From: JAGVSR01 sp964458265
GTDB lineage: Bacteria > Pseudomonadota > Alphaproteobacteria > Rhizobiales > Hyphomicrobiaceae
DNA: 64,000 nucleotides
Direction of reading: 5' to 3'
Assembly (NCBI GenBank): GCA_964458265.1
Contig: CAYWIF010000016.1
Span: 4,154 to 68,153, forward strand
The notes below the pieces were generated by a model, which saw only the letters and a list, made by a program, of their open reading frames with translations, was not told the origin of the DNA and did not search any database. Positions 16,653-25,085 of the stretch are shown piece after piece. Each line of letters opens with the position of its first letter. Position 1 is the stretch's first letter. A program made the position numbers and the translations under genes.

Positions 16653-18584
16653 ATGAGCCCATTGCATCCGATTCGCACCGCGGCCACCGCCGGGATGCTG
16701 GGTCTCATTTGGTTGACGGGCGGGGCTTTGGCCGCGCCGGCCGATGAACCCTCTCAAGCCGCGCCTGCCGCAACGGAAGCAGGGTCGCCGCCCCCGGCAG
16801 CGGCGACGCCTGCCGTCGAACCCCCGCCGATCCTGGCAGCAGCACTCAAGCGGCTTCAGGACGGGTCTTTCTCGGCCAACTACGCGAAGGACGATGTTGC
16901 GGCCGCCGAGCAATTCTACGGCGCGCGCAAGGATCCGCTCTGGATCACGGGGACGGGTTTCAACGATCGCGCCAAGGCGCTCATCGGCGAGATCGGCAAA
17001 GCAGAACACTGGGGGCTAGATCCCAGGGCATTTCCTCTGCCTGACGCATCGGCGACCCTTGCCGACGCCGACGCGCAGGGTTCCGCGGACGCGCAATTGA
17101 CCCTGGCCGCGCTGACGTACGCGCGGCACGCCAAGGGCGGGCGCGTTCGGCCGCTGTCGATTAGCCAGATGCTCGATCTCACGCCGCCGGTGCGCGATCC
17201 GAACATTGTCCTCAAAGACCTCGATGCGGCTTCGGATGCCGCCGGCTATTTGACGGGGCTGCATCCCAAGCACGAGCAGTTCCAACGGCTGCGGGCCGAA
17301 CTCGTCAAACGGCTGGGGCCGGTCGAACCGCCTGCGCCCGTTGACGAGGCATTGCTTGTGAAACTGCCGGCCCGCGGCCCGACCGTAAAGCCCGGCTCAC
17401 TTCACACCGATATCGCGCTCTTACGTAAGAGACTGAAATTGCCTGCGTCATTTGCGGGTGAAGAGACGCTGTACGACGAGAAATTGTCGGAAGCCGTAAA
17501 GGCGTTTCAGACAGAGAAGGGGCTGAAGGCGAGCGGGCAGCTTAACAATCGAACCCGGGTTGCGCTCAACCGTGAAGGCGATCGCGACGAGTCTGCGGAC
17601 AATCCGCGCGATACGCAGCGGTTGGCCGTCAACATGGAACGCTGGCGCTGGATGCCGGACGATCTGGGCGCCACCCATGTCCTTAACAACGTGCCGGAGT
17701 ACGCGACACGTACCTACAAGGACGGCAAGGTGATCTTTGAAGAAAAGATCATTGTCGGTTTGCCAGACTGGCCGACGCCTTCGTTCTCGGCGGAAATGAA
17801 GACGATCGTGTTCAATCCGTCGTGGGGCGTTCCCGACGGCATCAAGGCAAAGGAATTGAAGCCCCGTCTGCAACGTGCAGGCGGCGGCGGATTCTTCGAT
17901 CAACTGTTCGGCGGCGGTGGGGGCGGCGCCTCCGTGATACGGGCGTATGGGTTTACACCTTACCGGAACGGGCGGCCTGTTGACCCCAGTTCAGTTGACT
18001 GGTCGACGGCCGATCTCAGGCAGTACAGCTTTATTCAGCCGCCCGGCGCGCAGAACCCGCTGGGGTTCGTGAAGTTCATGTTCCCCAACACACATGATGT
18101 CTACATGCACGACACGACGCAGCGGCACCTTTTCGCGCAATCGCGGCGGCCATATTCGCACGGCTGCATTCGTGTGAACGATCCGATGCGGTTCGCCGAA
18201 GTGCTGCTGGAGCAGGACAAGGGATGGAGTGCCGACCGCGCGGTTGCGGCGCGGCGGTCCTCCGAGACGATCACCCTCGACAATCACATCTGGGTTCACA
18301 CCGTGTACTTTACGACATGGGTGAAGGACGACGGGAAGGTCGTCAATTTCGGTGACGTCTATGGTCTTGATAGCCGCGTTTCCCAGGCGCTGGGCGGGCG
18401 CGCGGTGCGCTCCATTGAGACGCGCAGCGAGGATGTTGAAACCGCGTCGATCGGGGAAGAGGATGCTCCCGAGGAGCAGCCGGTGAAGAAAAAGAAGAAC
18501 CGGGATGCAAATAAACCGTCGTCGAAGTCGATGACGATGCCGGGTAGCTTCTCCGAGGCCATGTCGGGTCTGATGGCGAACTGA
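16653..18584 (+). CDS. Murein L,D-transpeptidase (YcbB/LdtD type)
   Basis: Encodes 643 residues from the ATG at 16653, which has GGAGACC upstream and starts a signal peptide ending GGALAAPADE. After an Ala/Pro-rich linker comes a scaffold domain, a peptidoglycan-binding domain around residues 250-310 (ALLRKRLKL...AVKAFQTEKGLKASGQLNNRT), and a YkuD catalytic domain whose active site is SHGCIRV with Cys505. The enzyme cross-links peptidoglycan by 3-3 bonds in the periplasm. A Gly-rich insertion (GGGGFFDQLFGGGGGGAS) sits within the catalytic half, and about 55 basic/acidic disordered residues extend the C-terminus. It is monocistronic or followed by the small gene at 18640. Confidence 0.92.
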   Translation: MSPLHPIRTAATAGMLGLIWLTGGALAAPADEPSQAAPAATEAGSPPPAAATPAVEPPPILAAALKRLQDGSFSANYAKDDVAAAEQFYGARKDPLWITGTGFNDRAKALIGEIGKAEHWGLDPRAFPLPDASATLADADAQGSADAQLTLAALTYARHAKGGRVRPLSISQMLDLTPPVRDPNIVLKDLDAASDAAGYLTGLHPKHEQFQRLRAELVKRLGPVEPPAPVDEALLVKLPARGPTVKPGSLHTDIALLRKRLKLPASFAGEETLYDEKLSEAVKAFQTEKGLKASGQLNNRTRVALNREGDRDESADNPRDTQRLAVNMERWRWMPDDLGATHVLNNVPEYATRTYKDGKVIFEEKIIVGLPDWPTPSFSAEMKTIVFNPSWGVPDGIKAKELKPRLQRAGGGGFFDQLFGGGGGGASVIRAYGFTPYRNGRPVDPSSVDWSTADLRQYSFIQPPGAQNPLGFVKFMFPNTHDVYMHDTTQRHLFAQSRRPYSHGCIRVNDPMRFAEVLLEQDKGWSADRAVAARRSSETITLDNHIWVHTVYFTTWVKDDGKVVNFGDVYGLDSRVSQALGGRAVRSIETRSEDVETASIGEEDAPEEQPVKKKKNRDANKPSSKSMTMPGSFSEAMSGLMAN

Positions 18585-18639
18585 TGGGCGCTCGCGTAAG
18601 GCGGCGCCAATGCGCGTTACACCCCTATTGGAGCGTGCC

Positions 18640-18840
18640 ATGGCTTTCGAAGAACTTCAGGCCGAGATTGCGTCGCTGCTCATCCGTATGAATGAGCAGC
18701 CGGAAGACCTTCAGGAAGTGGAAGTGTTGCTGCGCGAGAAGCTCAATGAGTTTCGCGCGATGGGGCTGCCGTTGCCGCAGGATCTCGCCGACCTCGAAGC
18801 CTTGCTCGATGAGAGGCTCGCAGGGCGCGGGCCGGAATAA
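18640..18840 (+). CDS. Small conserved helical protein of unknown function
   Basis: Encodes 66 residues from the ATG at 18640 with TTGGAGCG seven to twelve bases upstream. The sequence is acidic and almost wholly helical by pattern (LQAEIASLLIRMNEQPEDLQEVEVLLREKL), with a Pro-Leu-Pro break and a second helix (LADLEALLDERLAG). No signal peptide. Short leucine-rich helical proteins like this often form dimers. It follows the L,D-transpeptidase by 55 bp and ends 70 bp from the convergent aldolase gene. Function is unknown. Confidence 0.65.
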   Translation: MAFEELQAEIASLLIRMNEQPEDLQEVEVLLREKLNEFRAMGLPLPQDLADLEALLDERLAGRGPE

Positions 18841-18910
18841 TCAAGTCGGCGCGTCCCGACTGGCCAGCTTCGCAACTCAATGAGCACGGCCGGTCTCGGC
18901 GGCGATCCTG

Positions 18911-19945
18911 CTAAGCCGCTTTTTCCTGCTTCGCGTCCCACTTACCGAGTGCTGCGAGGCTGTTCATCTTTGCGCGATGGGTGAAGGCGCGCTGGCCGGC
19001 GGCGACATTTTCCGACTTGCCGCCCCACGCTTGAAGAGCTGCCGCCTGCAATGCGCGGCCGTAAGAGAAGGTCAGCGCCCACGGCAAGTTGCCCATGGCG
19101 TTCATCAACGAGAGGTGTTCGGTTGCAGCCTCATCGGACTGCCCGCCGGACAGGAAGGCGATGCCCGGCACAATCGAGGGAACGGTGGACTTCAGGCAGC
19201 GTACAGTCTTCTCGGCGACTTCGGCGGCGGACGGCTGCTTGGCGCACTTCTGGCCGGCAACGATCATGTTGGGCTTCAGTACGATGCCTTCGAGTTGCAC
19301 GCGGGCGTCGTAAAGTTCGCGGAAGACGGTGCGGAGCGTCCATTCGGTGACGCGGTAGCATTCGTCGATGTCGTGGGTGCAGTGGGCACCGTCCATCAAT
19401 ACTTCGGGTTCGACGATCGGGACGATGCCGGCTTCCTGGCACAGAGCCGCGTAGCGTGCGAGGCCGTGGGCGTTGGCCTTGATGCAGTTCCAGGAGGGCA
19501 GGCCGCCGGCGATGGTAATGACGCCGCGCCATTTGGCGAAGCGGGCCCCGAGCGCGTGGTATTCCGCGAGGCGTTCGCGAAGGCCGTCGAGACCTTCGGT
19601 GACCGTTTCGATGTTCGACGTGGGACCTGCGAGCGGCTTGGCGCCGGTATCGACTTTGATGCCTGGAATGGACCCGGCCGCTTTCATGATATCGACGAGA
19701 GGGGTACCGTCCTTGGCCTTCTGGCGGATCGTTTCGTCATAAAGAATGACGCCAGAGACGTAGTTCTTCATGGCGTCTGTGGAACGAAAGAGCATCTCGC
19801 GGTAATCGCGACGGCTGTCTTCGGTCGAGGCGAGATTGATTTTGTCGAAGCGCTTTTTGATCGTGCCCGAGCTTTCATCGGCGGCGAGAATGCCCTTGCC
19901 GGGCGCCACCATGGCGCGGGCGATATCTTCCAGTTTCTCGGTCAT
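18911..19945 (-). CDS. fbaB: Fructose-bisphosphate aldolase, class I
   Basis: Encodes 344 residues of the metal-independent class I aldolase family (EC 4.1.2.13), interconverting fructose 1,6-bisphosphate with dihydroxyacetone phosphate and glyceraldehyde 3-phosphate. The start motif GKGILAADESSGTIKKRF is near residues 17-33, VPIVEPEVLMDG near 175-186, and the Schiff-base lysine is Lys224 in EGIVLKPNMIV. It is close to the eukaryotic-type class I enzyme. In this window it is separated from gap by a DUF2254 gene; pgk and tkt, which accompany gap in many relatives, are absent here. Confidence 0.95.
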   Translation of the reverse strand: MTEKLEDIARAMVAPGKGILAADESSGTIKKRFDKINLASTEDSRRDYREMLFRSTDAMKNYVSGVILYDETIRQKAKDGTPLVDIMKAAGSIPGIKVDTGAKPLAGPTSNIETVTEGLDGLRERLAEYHALGARFAKWRGVITIAGGLPSWNCIKANAHGLARYAALCQEAGIVPIVEPEVLMDGAHCTHDIDECYRVTEWTLRTVFRELYDARVQLEGIVLKPNMIVAGQKCAKQPSAAEVAEKTVRCLKSTVPSIVPGIAFLSGGQSDEAATEHLSLMNAMGNLPWALTFSYGRALQAAALQAWGGKSENVAAGQRAFTHRAKMNSLAALGKWDAKQEKAA

Positions 19946-20146
19946 CGGCTGAGCATCTCCTGGGGCAGGACTTGCAAGACTTTCATGGGTGACGACTTAA
20001 CCCCTGCCACTGGCGATGCCAAGCGGTCGGCCTGCGTCAGTGGGGGTTCATATACAATTACTGCGTGTGCAGCATTGACGCGGGGTGCGCGGCAACCTTC
20101 AAATGGGTTGGATCGTTCCGAGGGCGTGAGCAAACATAGCCAGGCA

Positions 20147-21421
20147 ATGTTTTTTGAAATTCAGGCCGTTCGCATCAAGCGTTTTCTGCGCAACCAGCTC
20201 TGGGTCCGGCCGGCGCTGGCGAGCTTGTTCTCGATTGCCGTGGCCGGTCTGGCCCTCATCGCCGGACGGGTGAGCGATGCCACCCTCGGGCTGAAGATCG
20301 ACGAAGAGTCGCTCGTCACGCTGTTCACAATCTTTGCGTCCAGCATGCTGACGGTGGCGACGTTTACGGTTTCGGCGATCGTGACGGCGGCCTCAACCGC
20401 GGCCAGCACCACAACGCCACGGGCTGCGCGGCAAGTGGTGTCAGACAGCAAAGCGCAGCTTGTGCTGTCGGCGTTCATTGCCGCCTTCATCTATTCGTTC
20501 ATCGCGATCATTGCGCTGAAGGTCTTCAGTTACGGTCCGACAGGGCGGTTCGTGTTGTTTGCCGGATTGATCGCGCTGGTCGCGTTCGTGTTGGCAAGCT
20601 TCATCAACTGGATCGACCACGCGATGAAGCTCGGGCGGCAATCGACCACGATCGAGAAACTCAGAACGGTGGCGCGTCAGTCAATCACGCCCGCTGCGGC
20701 GGGGACTTTCGGGGCCCGGGTCGCCGAGGATGGTGCGACCTCAGTTGGCGCGCCCGTCTGCTGCACGGAGTGCGGCTATGTGAGCTCCATCGACGTCGGA
20801 CGCTTGAACGAAGCGGCCGCAGCGGCCGGAGCCTATATTGGTCTCGCGGTCAGGCCGGGAGATTATTGTGGTCCCGGATCGATGCTAGCCGACGTGGTTC
20901 CTAAAGACGCGTTGAGCGAAGATCTTCGGAAGGCGATTGACGGCGCGGTGGAAAGGGACAAGGACCGGCACGAGGACGTCGATATCCGTTTCAATGTCGT
21001 CAATCTTGCTGAGACAGCCGACCGCGCACTCTCGCCTGCGGTCAACGATCCCGGTACCGCGATCTACATCCTCAATGTTCTAGTTGAACTGCTCGCACAT
21101 TGGTCGGAAGTGCGCCAGAAGCCGGAGTCGAAAGAGGTGACCTATTCGCGCGTATCGATGCCGCCGCTGACGGCGCGCGAGATCGTCAACGACGCGTTCA
21201 CGCCAATTGCCCGGGATGGCGCTGGCTCGGTCGAGGTCGGCGTACGTCTCCAGAAGGTCCTTGGCATGCTGGCCGATCTGCCCGATGCGGAGCTTCGCGA
21301 ACAAGCCATGCGCATGTCAGACGTCGCCGCCGACCTTGCCGACGCCGCGTTGGTGTCACCGGCGCACAAGGCTATGGTCGCAGACGTGCGGGCCAGCGTT
21401 GTTCAATCAGCCAGTGGTTGA
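20147..21421 (+). CDS. DUF2254 family membrane protein
   Basis: Encodes 424 residues from the ATG at 20147; the open frame reaches far upstream but only as antisense of the aldolase gene. Four hydrophobic segments are seen near residues 20-40, 60-85, 105-130 and 137-155, followed by a soluble C-terminal half. DUF2254 signs are DEESLVTLFTIFASSMLTVATFTVSA and SPAVNDPGTAIYILN. The soluble part contains CCTECGYVSSIDVGRL, with a CCxxC that could bind metal. Function is not known for the family. It converges on gap with six bases between stops. Confidence 0.85.
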   Translation: MFFEIQAVRIKRFLRNQLWVRPALASLFSIAVAGLALIAGRVSDATLGLKIDEESLVTLFTIFASSMLTVATFTVSAIVTAASTAASTTTPRAARQVVSDSKAQLVLSAFIAAFIYSFIAIIALKVFSYGPTGRFVLFAGLIALVAFVLASFINWIDHAMKLGRQSTTIEKLRTVARQSITPAAAGTFGARVAEDGATSVGAPVCCTECGYVSSIDVGRLNEAAAAAGAYIGLAVRPGDYCGPGSMLADVVPKDALSEDLRKAIDGAVERDKDRHEDVDIRFNVVNLAETADRALSPAVNDPGTAIYILNVLVELLAHWSEVRQKPESKEVTYSRVSMPPLTAREIVNDAFTPIARDGAGSVEVGVRLQKVLGMLADLPDAELREQAMRMSDVAADLADAALVSPAHKAMVADVRASVVQSASG

Positions 21422-21427
21422 ATTGGC

Positions 21428-22435
21428 TTAGATGAGTTTTGCCATGGCGACGGCCGTGTCGCTCATGCGGTTGGAAAAGCCCCACTCGTTGTCGTACCAG
21501 GACAGCACGCGCACGAGCTTGCCGTCCATGACCTTGGTCTGGTCCAAGTGGAAGATCGACGACCGGCTGTCGTGGTTGAAGTCGGTCGAAACGTTGGGCT
21601 GATCGGCGACGCCCAGAATGCCTTTCAACGCGCCGTTCGCGGCGTTGAGAATGGCGGCATTGATCTCGGCGACGGTCGTTTCGTTCTTGGCGATGAACTT
21701 GAAGTCGACGACAGAGACGTTGGGCGTCGGTACGCGGATGGCGGTCCCGTCAAGCCGGCCGTTCAGTTCAGGCAGCACGAGGCCGACGGCTTTTGCGGCA
21801 CCTGTGGAGGTTGGGATCATCGACAGTGCCGCAGCGCGGGCGCGATAGAGATCCTTGTGCATCGTGTCGAGCGTCGGCTGATCGCCGGTGTAGGAATGAA
21901 TGGTCGTCATGAAGCCTTTGTCGATGCCCACGAGGTCGTGGAGAACCTTGGCGACGGGGGCGAGGCAGTTCGTCGTGCACGAGGCGTTCGAGACGACGAG
22001 GTGATCTTTGGTCAGTTTGTCGTGGTTGACGCCAAAGACGACGGTCAAATCGGCGTTGTCGGCGGGGGCGGAGACGAGCACGCGCTTGGCTCCGGCCGTG
22101 AGATGTGCCGATGCCTTGTCCTTGGCGGTGAAGATGCCGGTGCATTCCATGGCGATGTCGACACCCATCGCGCCGTGGGGGAGTTCGGCGGGGTTCTTGA
22201 TGGCGGTGACCTTGATGGGACCGGTTCCGATGTCGATCGTATCGCCCGACACCGTGACCGTGCCGGGAAAGCGGCCGTGCACGCTGTCGTAGCGCAGGAG
22301 GTGTGCGTTCGTTTCAACGGGGCCGAGATCGTTGATGGCGACCACCTGGATGTCCGTCCGGCCGCTTTCGGCGATCGCGCGCAAGACGTTACGGCCAATG
22401 CGCCCGAAACCGTTGATTGCGACCTTCACTGCCAT
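21428..22435 (-). CDS. gap: Glyceraldehyde-3-phosphate dehydrogenase, type I
   Basis: Encodes 335 residues from the ATG at 22435, which begins the canonical VKVAINGFGRIGRNVLRA nucleotide-binding motif; the frame open to 22552 is not homologous. The catalytic Cys153 lies in SNASCTTNCLAP and the C-terminal SWYDNEWGFSNRM is intact. It oxidatively phosphorylates glyceraldehyde 3-phosphate in glycolysis (and the reverse in gluconeogenesis or the Calvin cycle). Which cofactor it prefers cannot be decided with certainty; VVAINDLGPVE after the second strand (Asp36) suggests NAD+. It is the last gene before the 6S RNA region and is separated from it by a 384-bp non-coding or weakly coding stretch. Confidence 0.97.
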   Translation of the reverse strand: MAVKVAINGFGRIGRNVLRAIAESGRTDIQVVAINDLGPVETNAHLLRYDSVHGRFPGTVTVSGDTIDIGTGPIKVTAIKNPAELPHGAMGVDIAMECTGIFTAKDKASAHLTAGAKRVLVSAPADNADLTVVFGVNHDKLTKDHLVVSNASCTTNCLAPVAKVLHDLVGIDKGFMTTIHSYTGDQPTLDTMHKDLYRARAAALSMIPTSTGAAKAVGLVLPELNGRLDGTAIRVPTPNVSVVDFKFIAKNETTVAEINAAILNAANGALKGILGVADQPNVSTDFNHDSRSSIFHLDQTKVMDGKLVRVLSWYDNEWGFSNRMSDTAVAMAKLI

Positions 22436-22819
22436 CTCGAGGCGTCCTTTCGACATTGCGGGAGGCTTGCTTGTTCCGATGCCCCCATCCGGGCTCGAAA
22501 ATCGAGTTTGTACGACCCAGAGCCTTGTTGCGGCGGCATTAAGTGGAGGCACCCCCCACCTGTCAATGCGTCATCGGGAGTAGTCCAGCGCCGATCTGCC
22601 GGCCTTGCGAAATTGTGTCGAGAATGGCGGTCGTCGTTTGTTGCGCGCGCGCATTCGAAGACCTATGGTTACCGCAGGTAACGGGGGCGCGGCCGAGGGC
22701 ACAACGTGCCGTTTCCCGACACATCGATGGGTTAGCCGATGGTTCAACGCGCACGAGACGCGCGGGCGGGTACAAAACGCACTGCCACGCGCAAGGAACA
22801 GACGTTAGCGTCCGTCTCC
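22436..22819. other. Intergenic stretch upstream of gap with an inverted repeat
   Basis: This 384-bp stretch holds no gene I can support. It must contain the gap promoter, reading leftwards. A perfect inverted repeat GTTACC-GCA-GGTAAC lies at 22668-22682 and could be a dimeric repressor operator. An in-frame extension of the next small gene begins at 22739 but its 27 extra residues are basic and unconvincing. Confidence 0.5.
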
Positions 22820-22996
22820 ATGACGGAGCCGGTTCAGCGGCTGCAATTAGTGGAAGCGGAACGCGACAGGCTGAAAATGCGGCTGGAAGAGGCCGAAGCG
22901 CGGATCGCCGAACTGGAGAAAAGCCGAACGCTGGTCGTAAGCCGGATCGATTGGCTTATCGACACGCTCGGGTCCGCGCTCGAAAAGCGGGCGTGA
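22820..22996 (+). CDS. Small coiled-coil protein upstream of 6S RNA (DUF4164-like)
   Basis: Encodes 58 residues from the ATG at 22820 (85 if the ATG at 22739 is used). It is one continuous heptad-like helix: VQRLQLVEAERDRLKMRLEEAEARIAELEK, then VVSRIDWLIDTLGSALEK. In many Hyphomicrobiales a small coiled-coil gene and zapA lie just before the 6S RNA and fau; this gene occupies the former place, while no zapA is visible. The resemblance to DUF4164 rests on size, coiled coil and position. A link to cell division is inference. No strong ribosome site is seen for either start, so the start is uncertain. Confidence 0.6.
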   Translation: MTEPVQRLQLVEAERDRLKMRLEEAEARIAELEKSRTLVVSRIDWLIDTLGSALEKRA

Positions 22997-23096
22997 GGTC
23001 CGCTGGAAGCTGGACAGAGGTTCCGTGCCGCTACGCCAGATTGGGCGCCGTCAACGGGTAACCCCGGATAACTGCCGCCTGGGGGCTCGATTTTTA

Positions 23097-23244
23097 ACCC
23101 GGCTGGGCCTACATTCCGCCTGCTGCGGGGCTCGTCAGGAACACATGAATCTCCAGGGCCTATAAGATCTGCCAGGGAGCTGTCCCTGTCTGGAGCCGTG
23201 GTTCCGGACACATGGCGCCCACCTTACTTTTGTAGGGACCCGGC
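23097..23244 (+). ncRNA. ssrS: 6S RNA (ssrS)
   Basis: Location directly upstream of fau is the classical place of 6S RNA. The sequence folds as expected: a closing stem pairs CCCGG and GCCTACA (about 23098-23113) with TGTAGG and ACCCGG (23231-23243). AGGAAC (23137-23142) then pairs with GTTCC (23200-23205) flanking an internal bulge, and inside lies a long terminal hairpin CTCCAG...CTGGAG with CCAGGGA/TCCCTG. The 3' part GGACACATGGCGCCCACCTTA resembles what I recall of alphaproteobacterial 6S RNAs. The RNA binds the housekeeping RNA polymerase holoenzyme by imitating an open promoter. Ends are approximate. Confidence 0.8.
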
Positions 23245-23309
23245 GAGATCGATCGTTCCAACGGCCACCGCGGCACTTTCATTGAAGCCTCCGCCCAAGG
23301 AAATTTCCG

Positions 23310-23909
23310 TTGCCGAGCGCGCATTTGGCCGACAGCACCCTCCAGGAAAAGAAAGCGCTGCGGGCGGAGATGAGGGAAATTCGCGCTGCAGCGATCGCGG
23401 AGCACGGACCGCGTGCGGCGGAGCTGATCGGCAAACACGGTATCGGCTTTGGGTCCGTCCGGCCGCCGGCTTGGGTTTCCGGCTTCCTGCCGATCGGAGC
23501 GGAACTCGATCCGACGCCGCTGATGCAACGCTTGGCGGATCAAGGGTACGGGCTATGTCTTCCGGTCATGGAGGGGAAGGGAAAGCCATTGCTTTTTCGC
23601 GCCTGGAAGCCGGGCGATGGCCTTGTCGAGGTGATGTGGGGCATTCGCGAGCCGTTGCCCACGGCGGCGTCCGTCGAGCCCGATGTGCTGCTGAGCCCTC
23701 TCCTCGCGTTCGACCGCCAGGGCTATCGGCTGGGTTATGGGGGTGGCTTTTACGACCGCACATTGGCGCGGCTGCGCTCCTTGAAGCCGGTCGTCGCCAT
23801 CGGCCTGGCGCTCGACGAGCAAAGGGTCGACGCGGTGCCGCATGCGGACTATGACGAGCCTCTGGATTGGGTTCTGACGCCGTCGGGGCCCGTGCGCTGC
23901 GGAACCTGA
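23310..23909 (+). CDS. fau: 5-formyltetrahydrofolate cyclo-ligase
   Basis: Encodes 199 residues, probably from the TTG at 23310. It converts 5-formyltetrahydrofolate to 5,10-methenyltetrahydrofolate with ATP (EC 6.3.3.2). Family motifs are KKALRAEMREIRA at the N-terminus, VSGFLPIGAELDPTPLM in the middle, and the C-terminal RLGYGGGFYDRTLARL nucleotide-binding loop followed by VDAVPHADYDEPLDWVLT. The gene order 6S RNA-fau is conserved in proteobacteria, where the two can share a transcript. Its stop abuts the start of the following ymdB-like gene without a gap. Confidence 0.94.
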   Translation: MPSAHLADSTLQEKKALRAEMREIRAAAIAEHGPRAAELIGKHGIGFGSVRPPAWVSGFLPIGAELDPTPLMQRLADQGYGLCLPVMEGKGKPLLFRAWKPGDGLVEVMWGIREPLPTAASVEPDVLLSPLLAFDRQGYRLGYGGGFYDRTLARLRSLKPVVAIGLALDEQRVDAVPHADYDEPLDWVLTPSGPVRCGT

Positions 23910-24746
23910 ATGCGCCTCCTCTTCATCGGTGACATCGTTGGCCGCGCCGGTCGCAAGGCCGTGGCGGACCTGCTGCCGGGACTGCGTTCGGCGTGGGCGC
24001 TCGATTGCGTGGTGATCAACGCGGAGAATTCCGCAGGGGGCTTCGGGATCACCGAGAGCATTTTCGAAGATCTCATCGATGCCGGCGCGGACGCGGTGAC
24101 GCTGGGAAACCATGCGTTCGATCAGAAGGACGCACTCGTTTTCATCAACCGGCAGCCGCGGCTGGTGCGGCCGATCAACTTTCCGCAAGGCACGCCGGGT
24201 CGCGGGGCGGCTCTTGTTCGCTTGAAGAATGGGGCCGACGTTCTCGTGATCAACGCAATGGGCCGGGTGTTCATGACGGAACTCGATTGCCCCTTTCGCG
24301 CGATCGACAATGAGTTGACGGCATGCGCACTGAAGCAAGGCGCGGACGCGATCCTCATTGATTTTCACGCCGAAGCGACGAGCGAGAAGCAGGCCCTGGG
24401 GGTTTTCGCCGACGGCCGGGCGAGCGTCGTCGTGGGTACGCACACCCACACGCCGACGTCCGATGAGCGGGTGCTGCCGGCGGGGACGGCCTACATGTCG
24501 GACGCCGGCATGACCGGCGACTACAATTCGGTGCTCGGCATGGACGCCGAGGAGCCGTTGAACCGTTTCCTGACGCGAATTCCGCGCGAGCGGTTCGAGC
24601 CGTCGAACGGGCCTGCGACGTTGTCTGGGCTGGCGGTGGAGATCGACGACAAGACTGGGCTTGCGATCTGGGCACGCGGCGTCCGGATCGGCGGCGTGTT
24701 GCAGCCGTCGCAACCCTTGCCGTGGAGCCGGACAGACGACCCATAA
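23910..24746 (+). CDS. YmdB-family metallophosphoesterase (TIGR00282)
   Basis: Encodes 278 residues. N-terminal LFIGDIVGRAGRKAV, VINAENSAGGFGIT and TLGNHAFDQKDAL carry the metal-binding Asp, Glu/Asn and His of the YmdB fold, and VVVGTHTHTPTSDERVLPAGTAYMSDAGMTGDYNSVLG is the family signature. Members hydrolyse cyclic nucleotides or act on RNA indirectly; the bacterial role is a phosphodiesterase. It starts on the base after the fau stop codon, so it is translated from the same messenger. A rho-independent terminator follows. Confidence 0.92.
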   Translation: MRLLFIGDIVGRAGRKAVADLLPGLRSAWALDCVVINAENSAGGFGITESIFEDLIDAGADAVTLGNHAFDQKDALVFINRQPRLVRPINFPQGTPGRGAALVRLKNGADVLVINAMGRVFMTELDCPFRAIDNELTACALKQGADAILIDFHAEATSEKQALGVFADGRASVVVGTHTHTPTSDERVLPAGTAYMSDAGMTGDYNSVLGMDAEEPLNRFLTRIPRERFEPSNGPATLSGLAVEIDDKTGLAIWARGVRIGGVLQPSQPLPWSRTDDP

Positions 24747-24753
24747 AAAAAGG

Positions 24754-24796
24754 GCGGCTCGGCGCTCCGGGTGAGCAGGCCGAGCCGCTGGTTTTG
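24754..24796 (+). terminator. Rho-independent terminator after the fau/ymdB-like operon
   Basis: A perfect ten-base stem GCGGCTCGGC (24754-24763) and GCCGAGCCGC (24779-24788) closes a 15-base loop and is followed by TGGTTTTG. An A-run (24745-24751) precedes the stem, so it may work in both directions. Confidence 0.75.
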
Positions 24797-24950
24797 GGCA
24801 CAATCGGTACGACTAGGCTTCAAACATCGGGACGAAGAGCGGGTCTCTTCATCGGGATGGGACAGGCCAAACAGACCCGTCGTCTCATGGGACTGCCTGC
24901 TGGGCAGCTCCGGCAGTCACCGGGGTGAAGGGGCGAATCGTCTTCACGGG

Positions 24951-24987
24951 TTAACTTTTGGGTAAAAGAGGTTAACAAAAGGTTAAC
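24951..24987. promoter_or_regulatory. CtrA-type binding sites upstream of yebC-ruvC-ruvA
   Basis: A perfect TTAA-N7-TTAAC, the full CtrA consensus of Caulobacter, lies at 24972-24987. Just before it TTAA-N7-GTAA at 24951-24965 is a near match. They lie 99 to 135 bp before the yebC start in the only intergenic region of this operon. CtrA is the alphaproteobacterial cell-cycle response regulator; binding is inferred from the pattern. Confidence 0.55.
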
Positions 24988-25085
24988 GCCGAGCCGGGCG
25001 GCGCGCCGGCGCAGGCTTGACCGCCGGGCGCGCCTCGCTCGATAACGCTCGTCCTTCGCCTCCCGCACAGCGCACGGAAATCGTC

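Noticed and set aside
18977..20146. A long frame continuing upstream of the DUF2254 gene
   Set aside because: It lies antisense to the class I aldolase gene and has no homology-like pattern; the DUF2254 family starts at 20147.
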